Positions 37,801-50,200 of a DNA stretch of 64,000 nt are shown piece after piece. Each line of letters opens with the position of its first letter. The stretch's first letter is position 1. Source of the stretch: Campylorhamphus procurvoides (taxonomy: Eukaryota; Chordata; Aves; Passeriformes; Dendrocolaptidae); contig WBMV01000443.1 of assembly GCA_013396655.1 (NCBI GenBank), forward strand, positions 249,871 through 313,870, given 5' to 3'. A model generated the notes under the pieces. That model did no database searches. It was not told the origin of the DNA and worked only from the letters and a program-made list of their open reading frames with translations. A program made the translations under genes and the position numbers.

Positions 37801-39719
37801 CTTTCTTTTTTACATTTTTTGCTTAAGCATCTGCTGGTAAGGTATGCTGGAGGATAATTAGTGGTTCACTCAATACACAAATAGACCATATGGATTTGTA
37901 AACTGCTTTTCTCTGACTGTGCATTTCTTAATATGGCACCTGTGTAGTTTCCAAAATAAACTGATTTTTCCAGAAGAATTTTGTAGAGAGTAAGTAATGA
38001 AGAATATCTAAAGGGCTCTGATTTAAAAAATAAATTTCACTCTAAGCATGTTGCTTACTAACCAAACATTGTGATTAGATATTTGTTCACTTGGACTGGG
38101 GAAACAGGAGTGGCCGTGTCTGAATGTCATGTCCTTTGGTTTTGAGATGCCATTGGCATAGCTATCAGACCCCTTTTAAACTTGCAGTCTAGGCAGAGCT
38201 GTGATGTGGATTTTCTTCCATGCACAATAAAGCCAAATATCTGATGGTAGAAAAGCTAAACAGCTTTTTACTTCAGAAAGAATAGTTCAGGGTGCTATCA
38301 TAATTTACAAATTCTTCACCTTCCTGCTTAAAAGGGGACTGTGGGTTGTTTCAGATACTTTGCTTGATTATGATTTTATTTTTTGTTCTGTGGCTTTTTT
38401 TTTTTGCTGGTGGGTTTTTTTTTTTTGTTTTGGTTGGTTGTGTGGGTTTTGTGGGTTTTTTTTTGTTTTGGGGTTTTTTGTTTGGTTGTTTGTTTTTTTG
38501 TTTGGTTGTTTGTTCTTTTTTGGTATCTTTAATTACTTCTGCAACAATCCCCTCAGTTGTTTTAAAAAACTGTTCTTGGCCTTTCTCTTCATGATAATGA
38601 TTTTGGCTGGCTCTCACCTTGGGTGAGTAGTGTGGAACAGCAGTCACTGCCAGCAGATGATGGTGTAAAGCTACCATTTTGTATGCTGTCCTGCTCAGAT
38701 ACACCTTTGTGCTTACCTCTGACACTAAAATATCCATTTTAATAGTAAATGAAGCATATTTCTAAAACACTGCACATTAGCCACATAGTTAATGTTGCGA
38801 ATACGTTTTTGTCATCCACCTGGAAGAAGTCAATGCTATTAACTTCTTATTTTCCCCAAGCATTAAATTTATGCAAGACTGAATTAACATGAAATTCCTC
38901 TTCAAAAGACTCTGCAATAAATGAATGGGAAAGTGCAGTTAAATATTTGACTCCAACACCATTTTCAGTATTTACAAAGGTCAGTCTCCACTCATGGCAT
39001 GTGTAGGTAATTAACCACAGGAATACCTTCCCCAGGATAGAGCAGATTTTCCTCTGCTTTGGGGTATTTTGCCAGGGTTTTTACAGTAGTAGTTAGAGCT
39101 TAGTTTAAGAAATACTGAGTAACTCCACATTCTGTGGTAAGCAACAAGCAGATGAACCCTACTATTCTGCTTGGCCCCAAAATTTATTATTGTAGGACAC
39201 TAAAAGATAAACAAATATTGTCTAGTTCTCTTCTCCAATTTATATTTCCTTATAAATTCCATAAGGAATCTTTTATTCAGAATAAGGATCCTGAGTTGTA
39301 GGAGGCAGACCACAAACAATCACATGAATTTCTATGCAGGCATTTCCCCCTGCATTACAAACCTGCTACGTGCATCTCTCTTTCTCAGTCACTAGGATGT
39401 CTCCATGCCAACTGCTACAAAAGCTTCCAGCAGAAAGTACCATTAAAAAAGCTATAAGGAGAGTTGTACTTTCTTTAAAGCAACCTTATAGGCTGGAGAC
39501 AAGCAGAGTAACTGTAAGCATTCAGTGAGCCAAGGTTCTATGGAATAGCCATGAATGCTCCTCAGACATTAGATTTCCATGGACTGTAGTCCATAAAGTT
39601 CAAAAGGGCCAGATATCACAAAACCATGACTGAGCTCACCAGTAATTTCAGGACTGCAGGTTACTTGGACCATGTGTCATAACACCCAGTTGTAAGAGCC
39701 AGCTTTCTTCTTTGAACAG
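34833..39719. other. Non-coding intergenic sequence with T/G tract
   Basis: No gene or mobile element recognised. It includes a 21-bp direct repeat pair at about 37589-37630 (unit begins TTGAATCAATTTCATG) and a 125-bp T/G-rich tract at 38396-38522. Confidence 0.5.
38396..38522. repeat. T/G-rich low-complexity tract
   Basis: T-runs broken by G, GG or GGG groups. This is the reverse-complement type of the A/C-rich tracts elsewhere in the window. It generates Phe/Gly/Trp-rich and Lys/Thr/Asn-rich false open frames on the two strands. Confidence 0.8.
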
Positions 39720-39818
39720 CCTTGTCTAGTGGAAGTTGCCCCTGCCCTGGCAAGGGATTGAAACTACATGATCATTAAGGTGTCTTCCAACACAAGCCAT
39801 TCTATGAGTCTATGATTC
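39720..39818 (+). mobile_element. CR1 LINE 3'-terminus remnant
   Basis: About 100 bases: ttgtctagtggaagttgccc, then gatcattaaggtgtcttcca and the terminal ccattctatgagtctatgat. Confidence 0.85.
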
Positions 39819-41154
39819 ATCTCTGTTAGATGTGGATTTAATCCACCATCCCTGATTTTTCAGCCAACTCCATAAGTTAGTTAATGGAAGGGCTTAGTTC
39901 TACAGTGATGTTGAAGCCCAGTGCCTCGTGTTCTAAAGGACACAGTACCATCCTTGGTCAAGGCTGCCCACTGCTCTGAAATTGCTGCACCCTAACATTG
40001 CAATTGGAAATCAAAGAAGAGGCTCCACAAAGTAGAAGGTCTAAGGAAAAATTAATTGATCTCAAGCAGAAAACAAACAAAAAAACAAACAAACCCAAAA
40101 TACAGTACAAAAACACAGCATGTATTCAAACTGGGAGAAATAACTTCATTTTAAAAAAATGGGTTCAGATAAGAAATGAAACTTTATTTGAATTTTGTTG
40201 TAGTGTTCTTAACAACACTGCAATCTTCTGACACCATGTGGTGGCTGCATTCTGAGTTCATACAGCTCCCCAGTGGTTTTGGTGGCAATTCAAAAGAGCT
40301 GCAATCTTCCAGACGGCAAAAATCAGACCCAGGGACAGCTCAGGCATGAAAATGAAGTATTCGTGTAAGCAGATGAAGGTGTGAACACACTGGAGTTTAG
40401 ACCAGCTCACGCATTGTGAACACAGCTCAGGAAGTCTATTTAGAAACAACCTTTAATAAAAACAAGTCAGGAAAATAGAACACAGCCTTTTGATGTGAGC
40501 CCTGTGCCAGTCCCAGTCTGCGCTGCCACTCGCCTGCTCCACATCCAAGGCTAAGGCTGCCGAGCTGCAAGTGGCTTTTCCCTGCTCAGCATGGGGCTTT
40601 TGCTTAGGTCTGAGCAGTCAGGGTTTCACAGCAGCTGCCTGGAGAAAAACCTGGCAGTCTCGAGGAAAGATTCAAAGAGACAGCCTGCGACATGCAGAGG
40701 GACACAGGAGAGTGGCAGTGACGCTGACACAGAGACTGATGGAGCAAAGCCAGTAGCAGAATGATAATGCTGCATCTCCAGGACAATGGGAACTGCCATC
40801 CAGCCCAGCTCTTGGAACCACTGGATTTATTAACCCAGAAATACGCTATGTTGGAAAGAGAAATGCATCAGCTTCATGTTTCACCCCCAAATACAAGCAG
40901 TCTTCACACCAGTGGAAGTAACACTAGGGTGAAATGAGCCCTCTGGGTACAGTGAAATAGTGCAGGTCTGAAGGGGACCTTGTAAAACTCCCCTCAGGAT
41001 CTGCTTCAGCCAACGTTTCTCAGCCACTCATCTAAACCAGGGTTGTCAAATGTGGCCACCTTGTTATTCCTGACTTGGCAAAACAGCTAACAATGCCTTT
41101 AACTACCTGTTCTCAGCTGCTCACCTACACTGCAGGCTCTGTGTATCCACAAAG
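39819..41154. other. Non-coding intergenic sequence
   Basis: No gene recognised. A short A/C tract lies at 40070-40101. The stretch 40500-40790 is somewhat GC-richer but has no exon-like reading frame. Confidence 0.5.
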
Positions 41155-41592
41155 ACGGTAAGAGGAATGGAGCACCTCTCCTATGAGGAAAGACTGAGAG
41201 AATTGGGATTGTTCAGCCTGGAGAGCAGAAGGCTTCAGGGTGATCTTATTGTGACCTTCCACTACATAAATAGGCTGCAGTAGAGGGACTTTTGATAAGG
41301 GCCTGGAATTGTAGAATTGTTTCACACAGAGAGAGCAGGGTTAGATGGGATATTGGGAAAAAATCCTTTACTATGACAGTGGTGAGGTCCTGGCACAGGT
41401 TGCCCAGAGAAGCTGTGGCTGCCCCATCCCTGGAAGTGTCCAAGACCATTTTGGACAGGGGTTGGAGCAACTGAATCTAGTGGAATGTGTTCCCCCAAAG
41501 GCTGGGAATTGAAACAAGGTGATCTTTAAGGTCCTTCCAACCCAAACCATTCTGTGATTGCATGATTCTTTGGTTGCATGATTCTGTGATCC
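41155..41592 (+). mobile_element. CR1 LINE fragment, 3' end with expanded terminal repeat
   Basis: Well-preserved CR1 3' part: gagcacctctcctatgagga, ttgttcagcctggagagcag, gttagatgggatattgggaa, gtggtgaggtcctggcacag, then ggtccttccaacccaaacca. The tail has several imperfect octamer-like repeats (attctgtgattgcatgattc...) at about 41551-41592. Confidence 0.92.
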
Positions 41593-41854
41593 AGAATGGC
41601 TATGGGATTCCCCTGGACTCCTTGTTTGGAAAGGGTTCTCTTCCCCACTGGTCCCCAGCAAACTGCACTGCCAGAGATGAAACACATTTGTAAGTTTTGT
41701 GCAGAAGAAAGCTTGCTCAATTCCTTCCCCCTGTCCTAGGGACATCAGCCTTGACTCTCCAGCACTACCACTCAGGCATTTTACAGCAGCACTAAATTCA
41801 CATTTTCAAAAGAGTGAGTGGTAAGACAGAAGTCTGTATTTTAGCACACAGTAT

Positions 41855-41893
41855 GGGTTTGGGGGTTGGGGTTTGGGTTTTTTGGTTTGGGGG
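41855..41893 (+). other. G/T tract with G-quadruplex potential
   Basis: G-runs of 3, 5, 4 and 3 bases at 41855-41857, 41861-41865, 41868-41871 and 41875-41877 are separated by TTT, TT and TTT, with a further GGGGG at 41889-41893. The texture is telomere-like but irregular, so it is not a TTAGGG array. Confidence 0.6.
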
Positions 41894-44096
41894 TTTTTTG
41901 GTTTTTTTTTTCCAGTAATTACTTTAACCACATCTGCTGATCTCACCCTCTCCCCAGTCTTTCTTCCTGCACAGCTGTTCCCCCTCCATCTCTGGGCTAT
42001 GCCTTCGAGTGATGTCTGCTGTGAGGGTCTGCAATCCTCCATGGCTGCAGATGCTCCCAGTGGTGGAAGGAATGAGATGCCACTTACAGCACGAATGCTG
42101 CAGACAAAACCCAGCAGTGGTGATCAGCCGTGTACTCCCATGGGTGATTTTCTGTAATATTTCTGTTTCTTCACTGAGCTCAAATCATCTTGAAAGTGTA
42201 TAATCACCAGCATGGTAAAGAGCTGTCAGAATGGATGTGGGAGTTACAAGGCGGGCGTTTCAGGGGTAAGGTTGAGATGGAGGAAGATCTCTTGTGTGAT
42301 CACTGGAAGACTCAGACTAGTGCCAGACACTTGTAGGCTTAGAAAGAGGCTGGAAGGTTTAATTTACACCACCCAAATCAGCATCAACCTGGCAGAGTGC
42401 CAATACAGGTAATCACCCGAGCTACCTTATCAGAGAGGCTATTTGGCACAAGATAAGACATTTTCTGTTACCAGAGTGACATGTAAGTTGCCTTGTTGAC
42501 ATTCCTGCATTCCCATTTTCACCTCTGGGATTTGGGTTTCATAAAGGATTCTTGAAGGAAAAATCTGATTTTCTCTCCTTTCCTGTATTACACATTTGAG
42601 AAATTTAATCATTATCGTAAGGTGTCTCCTTGTATAAGGAAGCTGGTCCACAACCAAAAACGAGATGAACAAATCTGAAGGTTTCAGCAATGTCTTTTTC
42701 AGTGCTGCATCCAATTAAAATAGAAATCCAAATGACTTGCCTCCTTTCCCATTGAGAGCCTGCAACTATACAGAGGCACAGTGAGCAAATTGCATGATTA
42801 TTGCTTTTCCCAGAGAAATTGTTCCCTGTTAAGATGTGATATTAAAGTCAGGGCCTGCTGTGCAGAAAACAGGCTAAAGCAAGCCAAGCTTTTGGATGTT
42901 CCACTGTGGTTTGTACTATTTCCCTGTAATATTGTCATTCCAGCTGTGATTGCTAGCCGACAGGAAAGAAACACCACCTCTAAATATTTTGGGGGTAAAA
43001 GTCAGGAGTTTTATTAGGTGCCATAAGAAGAGTAGAATTTTAGTAAGAAACAAAACCCTTTGATCACTAGTTCATTATATATTAAATTTTGTGGTGATTT
43101 TATTGTTCATGGAAAGTGCCAAACTGGCACCACAGTAATTTCATCCTGGGCTCTCTGAAATATATTTGCACCCAATTCCCGTGCTTATGGGGAGGGACTA
43201 ACTCAGCAAGGCAGGTTCCTGGGAGTGGTACTATTCCTGGACTGGGGATGCATCTGGAAACATGGACAAGTCACAGACAGTGAATTCTTGCCCCATGACC
43301 TGTCTGGTTGAGCGACAACTGAGAGAGCAGCATGAAATGGTGACCAAATGAGTAAGCCTCATGCCTAATTAATGAACTGAAACAAACCTTTGTATCAGAG
43401 AAGATCATGCATTGAATTTCTCTTCAATGGACCATTGCTCACTTACACCACACAAGATCCATCTCACTCCAAACTGTCTGAATGGGAGCAGTACCAGCCT
43501 CTCTTACATCATTCTGAAACAATACCCTGATCTTTCTTTTAGAGGCAAGTAGGCAATTTGGGCTACAGAGCCCAATCAATCCCTACTTCTTTTTCTTCTA
43601 AGGATGCCAGCAGAGAAGCTAATTATCACATCCTTTTCCAGTATAGGCTCATTGTCATCTGGGGACCAGGATGAGAATTCTATTCACTCCCCAGTATGTT
43701 ATGCTCAAGGACTAACCAAACTGACATTGGTTGGTACTGACTTAGGGTTTCTGTAAGTCAGGTCTGGAACCAAAGGAAACCTGATGTGGGTGGGATTGGG
43801 AGGGTGGAACATCTCACCTCTCATTAGAGAGGTCTGGTACGGTTAATTTCCCCAGCTTCCTCTCCAAAGAGAAACTTCTTAGGATCGAAAAGGGAAGAAC
43901 AAGAAAAAAGAGTAATCTAAAATGTGGACTAGACAGAGACACCATCACGGTATTCCAATGACTAAGTGAAAAGCACAGCTCTGATTTCTAAAATAAAATA
44001 TCCCCTAAACTCTTGAAGACTTCAGTTAAGCCAGACCTTCAATTTCACATGAAAATAACTTTTTTCCCCTCTAGTTTCTCTTCCCTCAGAAACAGC

Positions 44097-44221
44097 AACC
44101 AAAAAACCAAAAGAAACAAACAAACAAAATAAAACAAACAAAAAAACACAAAACAAATAAACCCAAAAAAACCAACAACAACACCACAGACACAATAAAA
44201 AAAAGAGAAGGGAAAAAAAAG
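44097..44221. repeat. A/C-rich low-complexity tract
   Basis: AAAC/AAACC-type irregular repeats with a purine-rich end. It explains the Phe/Leu/Cys-rich minus-strand open frame over it. Confidence 0.8.
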
Positions 44222-45681
44222 AGTAATCTATTCTATATTTTTTCTTAGACCTTTGTGTTTGGGGGTCACTAGTGCCAGTTGAAATCCAAGTCCAAACAAT
44301 CTCATTAGAGGCATCCAACATGGATCACAGAGCAGGGAGATGAAATCCCACATACACAAACAGAGCAGCACCAAGCTGGTACACCAGAAGGAGGCACCTT
44401 TTAGGGGAAGAAAAGAAAAGAACAACAGCATCTTTGGCCTGCCCTCCTGCAGAGAAGCCATACCTGGGAATGAGCAGTTTCTCTGACCTGAGCAATCTTG
44501 CCATAATGCAATCAGGTGAGGGCAACTGAGTGTAGAGAAAAATGGCTAAGCTGTTAGTTAGCTGATCTATTTTATTTTCTTTTCCCCAGGCAAAGAAAAT
44601 AAACATTTTCTTGCATTAGATCACAAACCCTACTCATTTATCAACTATTCCCCGCTTGCAATAAATTGCCACTTATCTTTCTCTTTGTGCCCTGTTTGTA
44701 GTAAGGAAGGATTTGAAATCTGTAAGTCTACCTGCACTTTTGTGTTGCTGTTGTCTTATTTTATATTCATTAATGTGTGTTCTTTAAAAGCTCCCAAGGC
44801 CAAAGGACCATGTCTCCCTCTGGGGAAGGTTCCAACAGGCTAGTGTAGATGTAATGCAAAGTGTTGCCTCTGGTTTAGAAAAGCAGGAAATTTGGCCCAC
44901 TCCAACTGAACAGCATATGAAGCATAGTTTTGGTTTTCAGGATCAAGGAGGCAGCTGCTATAAAAGTTTCAGCAGACTTCAGAAGTTCATGGGGAAACGG
45001 CAAGTGAGGGAAGCAAGAGGGTTTTCCCTATGCTGATGAAAGATGCTCCATTGGCAGCTCTGGACCTACAGCTCTTGAATTTACCCAAAGAACACAAGGG
45101 GACAGATCAGAGGCACAACCTTGCTGCTCCCACCAGCCTGTCTGGTTTGGTTGGACCCCAACCAAAGTGCCTTGAACTCTGACCTGAACCCTTACATGGG
45201 GGAGGATTGCTTGGTTTTGGGCTGACTTTCAAGGATGACCTCCTTCAAGCTCAGGAGTGATGAATCCCAACCAGCAGGAAATTGAGTAAAAATGCCGAGA
45301 CCTCAATGCATGAATAAAGATCTGCTGAGCAAACTCAGAGCGAAAAAAAAAGGCTTCAGGAAGGGGAACAAGGACAGGTGGCCTGGAAATAATACTGGTG
45401 AATGGTATGGGAAGCTATAGACAAAGTTAGGGAAGCCAGGGCCTAGTTAGATTTGAGTCTTGCCAGGAATATTAAAGATAAAAAGAAGGGCTTCTATAGA
45501 TATGTTGCAAGAAAGATAAAGACTAGAGATAATGTTGACCCTCTCTAGGCAAAGAAATCTGAGGTTTTCAATGACTTCTATGCCTCAGCCTTCAGTGGCA
45601 ATTCTCCAGTCATTCCAAGTCAGGAAAGACAAATTCAGGACTGGGAAACTGAAGACCCTGAGCCCACTGCAGAAGAGAATC

Positions 45682-46464
45682 AGGTTTGAGACTTTCTAAG
45701 GAACCTGAACGTGCACAAGTCCATGAGACTCGATGAGATCCATCCACGAGTCCTGAGGGAGCAGACAAAGTTACTAAGCCACTATACATCATTTGATAAG
45801 TTGTGACAGTCAGATGAAATCCCTGATGAGTGCAAAAAGGAAAATAAGAACTCCATTTTTAAAAAGGAGAAAGAGGTACAGACCAGTCGGTTTCACCTGT
45901 GTGCCAGACAAGATCATGGAACACATTCTTCTGGAAACTATGCTAAGGTGTGTGGAAAACAAAAAGGTGATTGGTACAGCCAACATGACTTTTCGAAGGG
46001 GAAGTCATTGCTGACAAATTTGGGGATCTTCTATGATGGAGCAGACCTTTTATGACCGTCTATAGATGGGGTAGAGCCACTGACATTGTCTATCTGGACT
46101 TATGCAAAGCATTTTGCAGTGTCCTACATGACATCCTTGTCTCCAGACAGGATATACACAGACCTGATGGATGGACCACTCAGGGGATAAAGAATCAGCT
46201 GAATGGCAACACTCAAAGAGTATCAATGGCTCTTTGTCCACATGGAGAGTAGTGATGACTGTCCCTTGGGATTCAGTACTGTAGCTGATACTGTTCTACA
46301 CCTTTTTTGACAACATGGACAGCTGGATAAAGGGCAGCCTAGGCACATTCACTGACGACACCGAGCTGTGTGGTGCAGTCCAGCCACACTGGAGGGAAGG
46401 GATGCCATCCAAAGCGACGCTGAAAGGCTTGAGAGGGGGGCCCCTGACAACCTCAAGAAGTTAC
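45682..46464. repeat. Copy 1 of 784-bp-offset artefactual duplication inside CR1
   Basis: Nearly identical to 46466-47248, with a single N at 46465 between. Differences are few (for example CGTC versus CTTC near 46058/46842), but the last ~40 bases before the N differ more, like a low-quality read end. Confidence 0.88.
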
Positions 46465-46465
46465 N

Positions 46466-47248
46466 AGGTTTGAGACTTTCTAAGGAACCTGAACGTGCAC
46501 AAGTCCATGAGACTCGATGAGATCCATCCACGAGTCCTGAGGGAGCAGACAAAGTTACTAAGCCACTATACATCATTTGATAAGTTGTGACAGTCAGATG
46601 AAATCCCTGATGAGTGCAAAAAGGAAAATAAGAACTCCATTTTTAAAAAGGAGAAAGAGGTACAGACCAGTCGGTTTCACCTGTGTGCCAGACAAGATCA
46701 TGGAACACATTCTTCTGGAAACTATGCTAAGGTGTGTGGAAAACAAAAAGGTGATTGGTACAGCCAACATGACTTTTCGAAGGGGAAGTCATTGCTGACA
46801 AATTTGGGGATCTTCTATGATGGAGCAGACCTTTTATGACCTTCTATAGATGGGGTAGAGCCACTGACATTGTCTATCTGGACTTATGCAAAGCATTTTG
46901 CAGTGTCCTACATGACATCCTTGTCTCCAGACAGGATATACACAGACCTGATGGATGGACCACTCAGGGGATAAAGAATCAGCTGAATGGCAACACTCAA
47001 AGAGTATCAATGGCTCTTTGTCCACATGGAGAGTAGTGATGACTGTCCCTTGGGATTCAGTACTGTAGCTGATACTGTTCTACACCTTTTTTGACAACAT
47101 GGACAGCTGGATAAAGGGCAGCCTAGGCACATTCACTGACGACACCGAGCTGTGTGGTGCAGTCCAGCCACACTGGAGGGAAGGGATGCCATCCAAAGCG
47201 ACGCTGACAGGCTTGAGAGGTGGGACCATGAAAACCTCAAGAAGTTCA
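46466..47248. repeat. Copy 2 of 784-bp-offset artefactual duplication inside CR1
   Basis: Starts exactly after the N at 46465 and continues into the normal CR1 3' part, so this is probably the better copy. Removing copy 1 or merging the two restores the normal linear order of CR1 ORF2. Confidence 0.88.
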
Positions 47249-48008
47249 ACAAAGCAAAGTACAAGGTCCTACACCTGGTTTGGGGCAATCCAGGCTGGGT
47301 GAAGGGTTTGAGAGCAGCCTTGTAGAGAAACACTTGAGAGTGATGGTTGATGAAAAATTCACCATGAGCTGTCATCATGCATTCACAGCCCAGAAAGACA
47401 AACGTGTTCTGGGCTGCATCCAGAGGAGTGTGGCCAGCAGGTCAAAGGAGGTGGTTCTCTCTGCTTTGCTCTTGTGAGATCACACCTGGAGTACTGCACA
47501 CAGTTCTTGTTCCCCCAACAAAGGAAGGACATGGAACTCTTGGAGCAAGTCCAGAGGAGGTCACAAAGTTGAAAAGAGGACTGGAGCACCTCCCCTATGA
47601 AGACAGGCTGAGAAAGCTGGGGTTGTTCTTTTCTCCCTGGAGAAAAGAAGCCTGCATGGAGACCTCATAACAACCTTTCAGTATGTGAACGAACCCTACA
47701 GGGATGCCAGAGAAGGACTCTTCAACAGGAACCATAATGATAGGACAAGGAGTAATGGGTGTAAACTGAAAGAGGAGAAATTTAGGTTAATTGTTAGTAA
47801 GAAATTCTACACTGTGAGGCTGGTGAGACACTGGAACAGGTTGCCCAGGGAGGCTCTGGGTACCCCAACCTTGGCAGTGCTCAAAGCCAGGTTGGATAAG
47901 ACTTATGCAACCTGATCTAGCGGGAGGTGTCCCTGCCAGCAGGAGTGAGGCTGGGACTAAATGAACTTTAAGATTCATCTCAACCCATTAACATTCTATG
48001 ATTCTATG

Positions 48009-48367
48009 AAATGCCTGCTGAGCACTTTTTACTTTAGTTCAGAGCCTATTCACAGCCATCAGGTGGTGGCAACATATTCCTGTTAATAAGCTGGGACATC
48101 TGAATGGCACAGGCTGGACATCAGTGGATGAGCAGACCTCTTCTGACCCTGAAGTTGGTTCTGGTCTGACATTAAAGTCACCATAAACATTCTCACAAAG
48201 AGCCAAGTGTTCCAGCTTCTCCTAAAGGCCTTTAGGGAGATCTCAGGGTTGCCTCTTGAAATGACTCTGGCTTTACTTTGGTTAGAAAAGGTATAAAATA
48301 TAACTGGCCATGTAGAGTAAAGGCTAAATATAATGTAAACTGTCTGACAAGGCACATGATGTGATTC
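48009..48367. other. Non-coding sequence between two CR1 pieces
   Basis: Nothing recognised here. Confidence 0.5.
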
Positions 48368-48462
48368 TTGTCATTGTCCTGTGCAGGGCCAGGAGTTGGA
48401 CTCAGTGATCCTAGTGGGTTACTTCAGCTCAGGATATTCCATTATTTTATTCTATGACTACA
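48368..48462 (+). mobile_element. CR1 LINE 3'-terminus remnant
   Basis: A piece of CR1 tail of the same subfamily as 28.8-29.15 kb: gggccaggagttggactcag, gatcctagtgggttacttca and a terminal attattttattctatgac. Confidence 0.8.
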
Positions 48463-49119
48463 AAATTTCCTCCTTTCCTAAAGTGGAAAACACTGTACTT
48501 CATCACCACTCCTTATGTTATTTCACCCATTAGCTTTAGCACAAAAATAAAAATTTTTGTTTCCATCAGTCTTTTTTTCAAAAGTGGGACACCTGCCATG
48601 GTGTTTTTGAGCATAGATGGAACATGAATTTACAGTCTCAGAAAAGAACAGAGAATAAGAAACTGTTAAAAATAAGATCCATTAAAGAAATTCTGGGCTT
48701 GGGTTAAATAAAGTTGTTCTTTGCTGATCAGCCCACATGGTTATCTGTGAGGTTCCTTGAATGACAAGTTTGTAAAAAGTCTAAAAAGTGATACAAAGCA
48801 ATGTAATTTCTTAACCACAGAAAAGATGCATGTTTGTTTTCATCAACCAAAATCACCCTCTATGGAAAAATACTGTAAGACAAAGCTCAGCAAGGAGAAG
48901 TCCGTGTTGGAAATAATTCACCAGAAACAAACTGTCTGCAACTTGAGGAACAGGAACACAGGAAACTGGGTGTACTTCCCTGAGAGAGAAATGAAACAAA
49001 GGATGGAGTGGCACAGAGGTGTTGCAGTCACGATTTGTTTAAACAATGCAGCTCATGGGAACTAAGCCAAGCAAATGCACTAACCAGTGACCATAAGCTG
49101 AATGTTGTTTCATTAATTC
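48463..49119. other. Non-coding intergenic sequence
   Basis: No gene recognised. A 102-codon open frame (48757-49065, plus) lies just upstream of the promoter-like segment; it has no recognisable motif and is not called. Confidence 0.45.
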
Positions 49120-49460
49120 AATAACACATTTTACTTTTCACACGAAGTAAAATCTGTGCATGGTTTACATGCATGACTCAGGTCACCCAAACTCCACCTC
49201 ATCACGAAATGACATCAACTGAAACTTTATCTTTTCCCCACCCTTAAAGGAAACAATATAAATAGAGCTGAAGAGGGAAGGGAGCTTAGAAGAGACTCCA
49301 CTTTGGATGGTCGATGGGATGTACCCATCTCCTCTCCCACAGGGACACCTATTGGGTAAGCTTTATTCCACGGTAGTACTATTGCTTGTGTAGTCTAATA
49401 TCAATGCATTTATCAGCGGCAGTTTCTGAACCTTACTCAACAATCAATAAATCTCACTAC
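49120..49460 (+). promoter_or_regulatory. Possible solo LTR or orphan promoter (TATA box plus polyA signal)
   Basis: A clean TATAAATA box (49257-49264) is followed by a purine-rich start region, then about 190 bases later by AATAAA (49446-49451). TATA box and polyadenylation signal within 200 bases is the layout of a retroviral-type LTR (U3-R-U5). I could not fix LTR ends, TG...CA termini or a target-site duplication, and no internal retroviral sequence flanks it. It could also be a chance arrangement. Confidence 0.3.
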
Positions 49461-50112
49461 TTGTGAATCTGCGATTGTGAATGTAACCAGATTTATGGTG
49501 TTAAAAGTACCCAATTTGTAAATCTGGTGTTGTGAAAGTTAAAATGCAACGAAACTTACAATGCCAAGCTGGTTACACTAAAATATTATCCGTGAATCTG
49601 TATCATGAGGGTCTCTTTCAGGGATTTGGACAGACAGATAACACACTGAGTAAGAAGGGGGAGAACTAGATGTCCCCAGACAGCAGAGCAGTTAGCAGCG
49701 CCATCAACTCATCAGCTCAACATGTCTTCCTTAAGGTGACAATTACTTTGCATCTGCTATATTTGGAACTCTATATATGTGCCTCAAGATTGAAGACATT
49801 CAGGGCCAGCTCGTATCTTCAGCCTTGCTATACTATACAAAGTTGTAACAGCCAACATACTGTATGGTGGTATATAGGTACCGCACATAGTGACAGCCTG
49901 GCAAAAGTATGGGGAGAAGCTTGCATGACAGCTGGCTCTATCTAGTCACATTTGACTCATTTCATAACAACTGAAAAGCCTTATGTTGAAATATTTGTAA
50001 GCAAAAACTCTGGTTAAAGATAGTCAAAGATAGTGGCAGGAAGCTGAAGGAATAACTTGTGCAGAAACTCAGAAAAGCTCGTTACACTCTGAAAAGAAGC
50101 AGATTTAATTGA
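49461..50112. other. Non-coding intergenic sequence
   Basis: No gene recognised. A motif recurs with variation here: gtgaatctgcgattgtgaat near 49463, tttgtaaatctggtgttgtg near 49515, ccgtgaatctgtatcatgag near 49590. This suggests a weak, decayed tandem structure downstream of the LTR-like segment. Confidence 0.4.
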
Positions 50113-50200
50113 ATCATAGAATCACAGAATTCGGGAACCACAAAATGGTTTGGGTTGGAAGGGACCCTAAGGGTTATGTAGTCCGACACCCCTACAATGA
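50113..50200 (-). mobile_element. CR1 LINE 3'-terminus remnant
   Basis: Reverse complement of the CR1 tail: gaatcatagaatcacagaat, then atggtttgggttggaaggga and a decayed continuation to about 50200. Confidence 0.85.

Larger units (their letters stand above)
41593..45214. other. Non-coding intergenic sequence with low-complexity tracts
   Basis: No gene recognised. It holds a G/T tract with quadruplex potential (41855-41912), an A/C tract (44097-44221) and a small inverted repeat CTGACTTA...TAAGTCAG (43737-43761). Confidence 0.5.
45215..48008 (+). mobile_element. Long degenerate CR1 LINE (about 2 kb real length) with ORF2 remnants
   Basis: This is the most complete CR1 in the window. Plus-strand frames give broken ORF2 pieces in order: [19 protein letters not shown] near 45460-45520, an FNDFYASAF segment near 45567-45593, a FLRNLNVHKSMRLDEIHPR-like segment, an RT segment reading LDLCKAF near 46094 (again near 46878), [11 protein letters not shown] near 47132-47164 (the catalytic FADD box with Ala changed to Thr), DEKFTMSCHHAFTAQK near 47350 and YEDRLRKLGLF near 47597. 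The element ends in a conserved 3' tail (gtgtccctgccagcaggagt; cattctatgattctatg) at 47925-48008. Many stops and frameshifts show it is dead. Its 5' end is truncated and approximate. It is artificially lengthened by the 784-base duplication at 45682-47248. Confidence 0.88.

Noticed and set aside
38346..38737. Overlapping open frames of 82-128 codons on both strands
   Set aside because: They come from a T/G-rich low-complexity tract.
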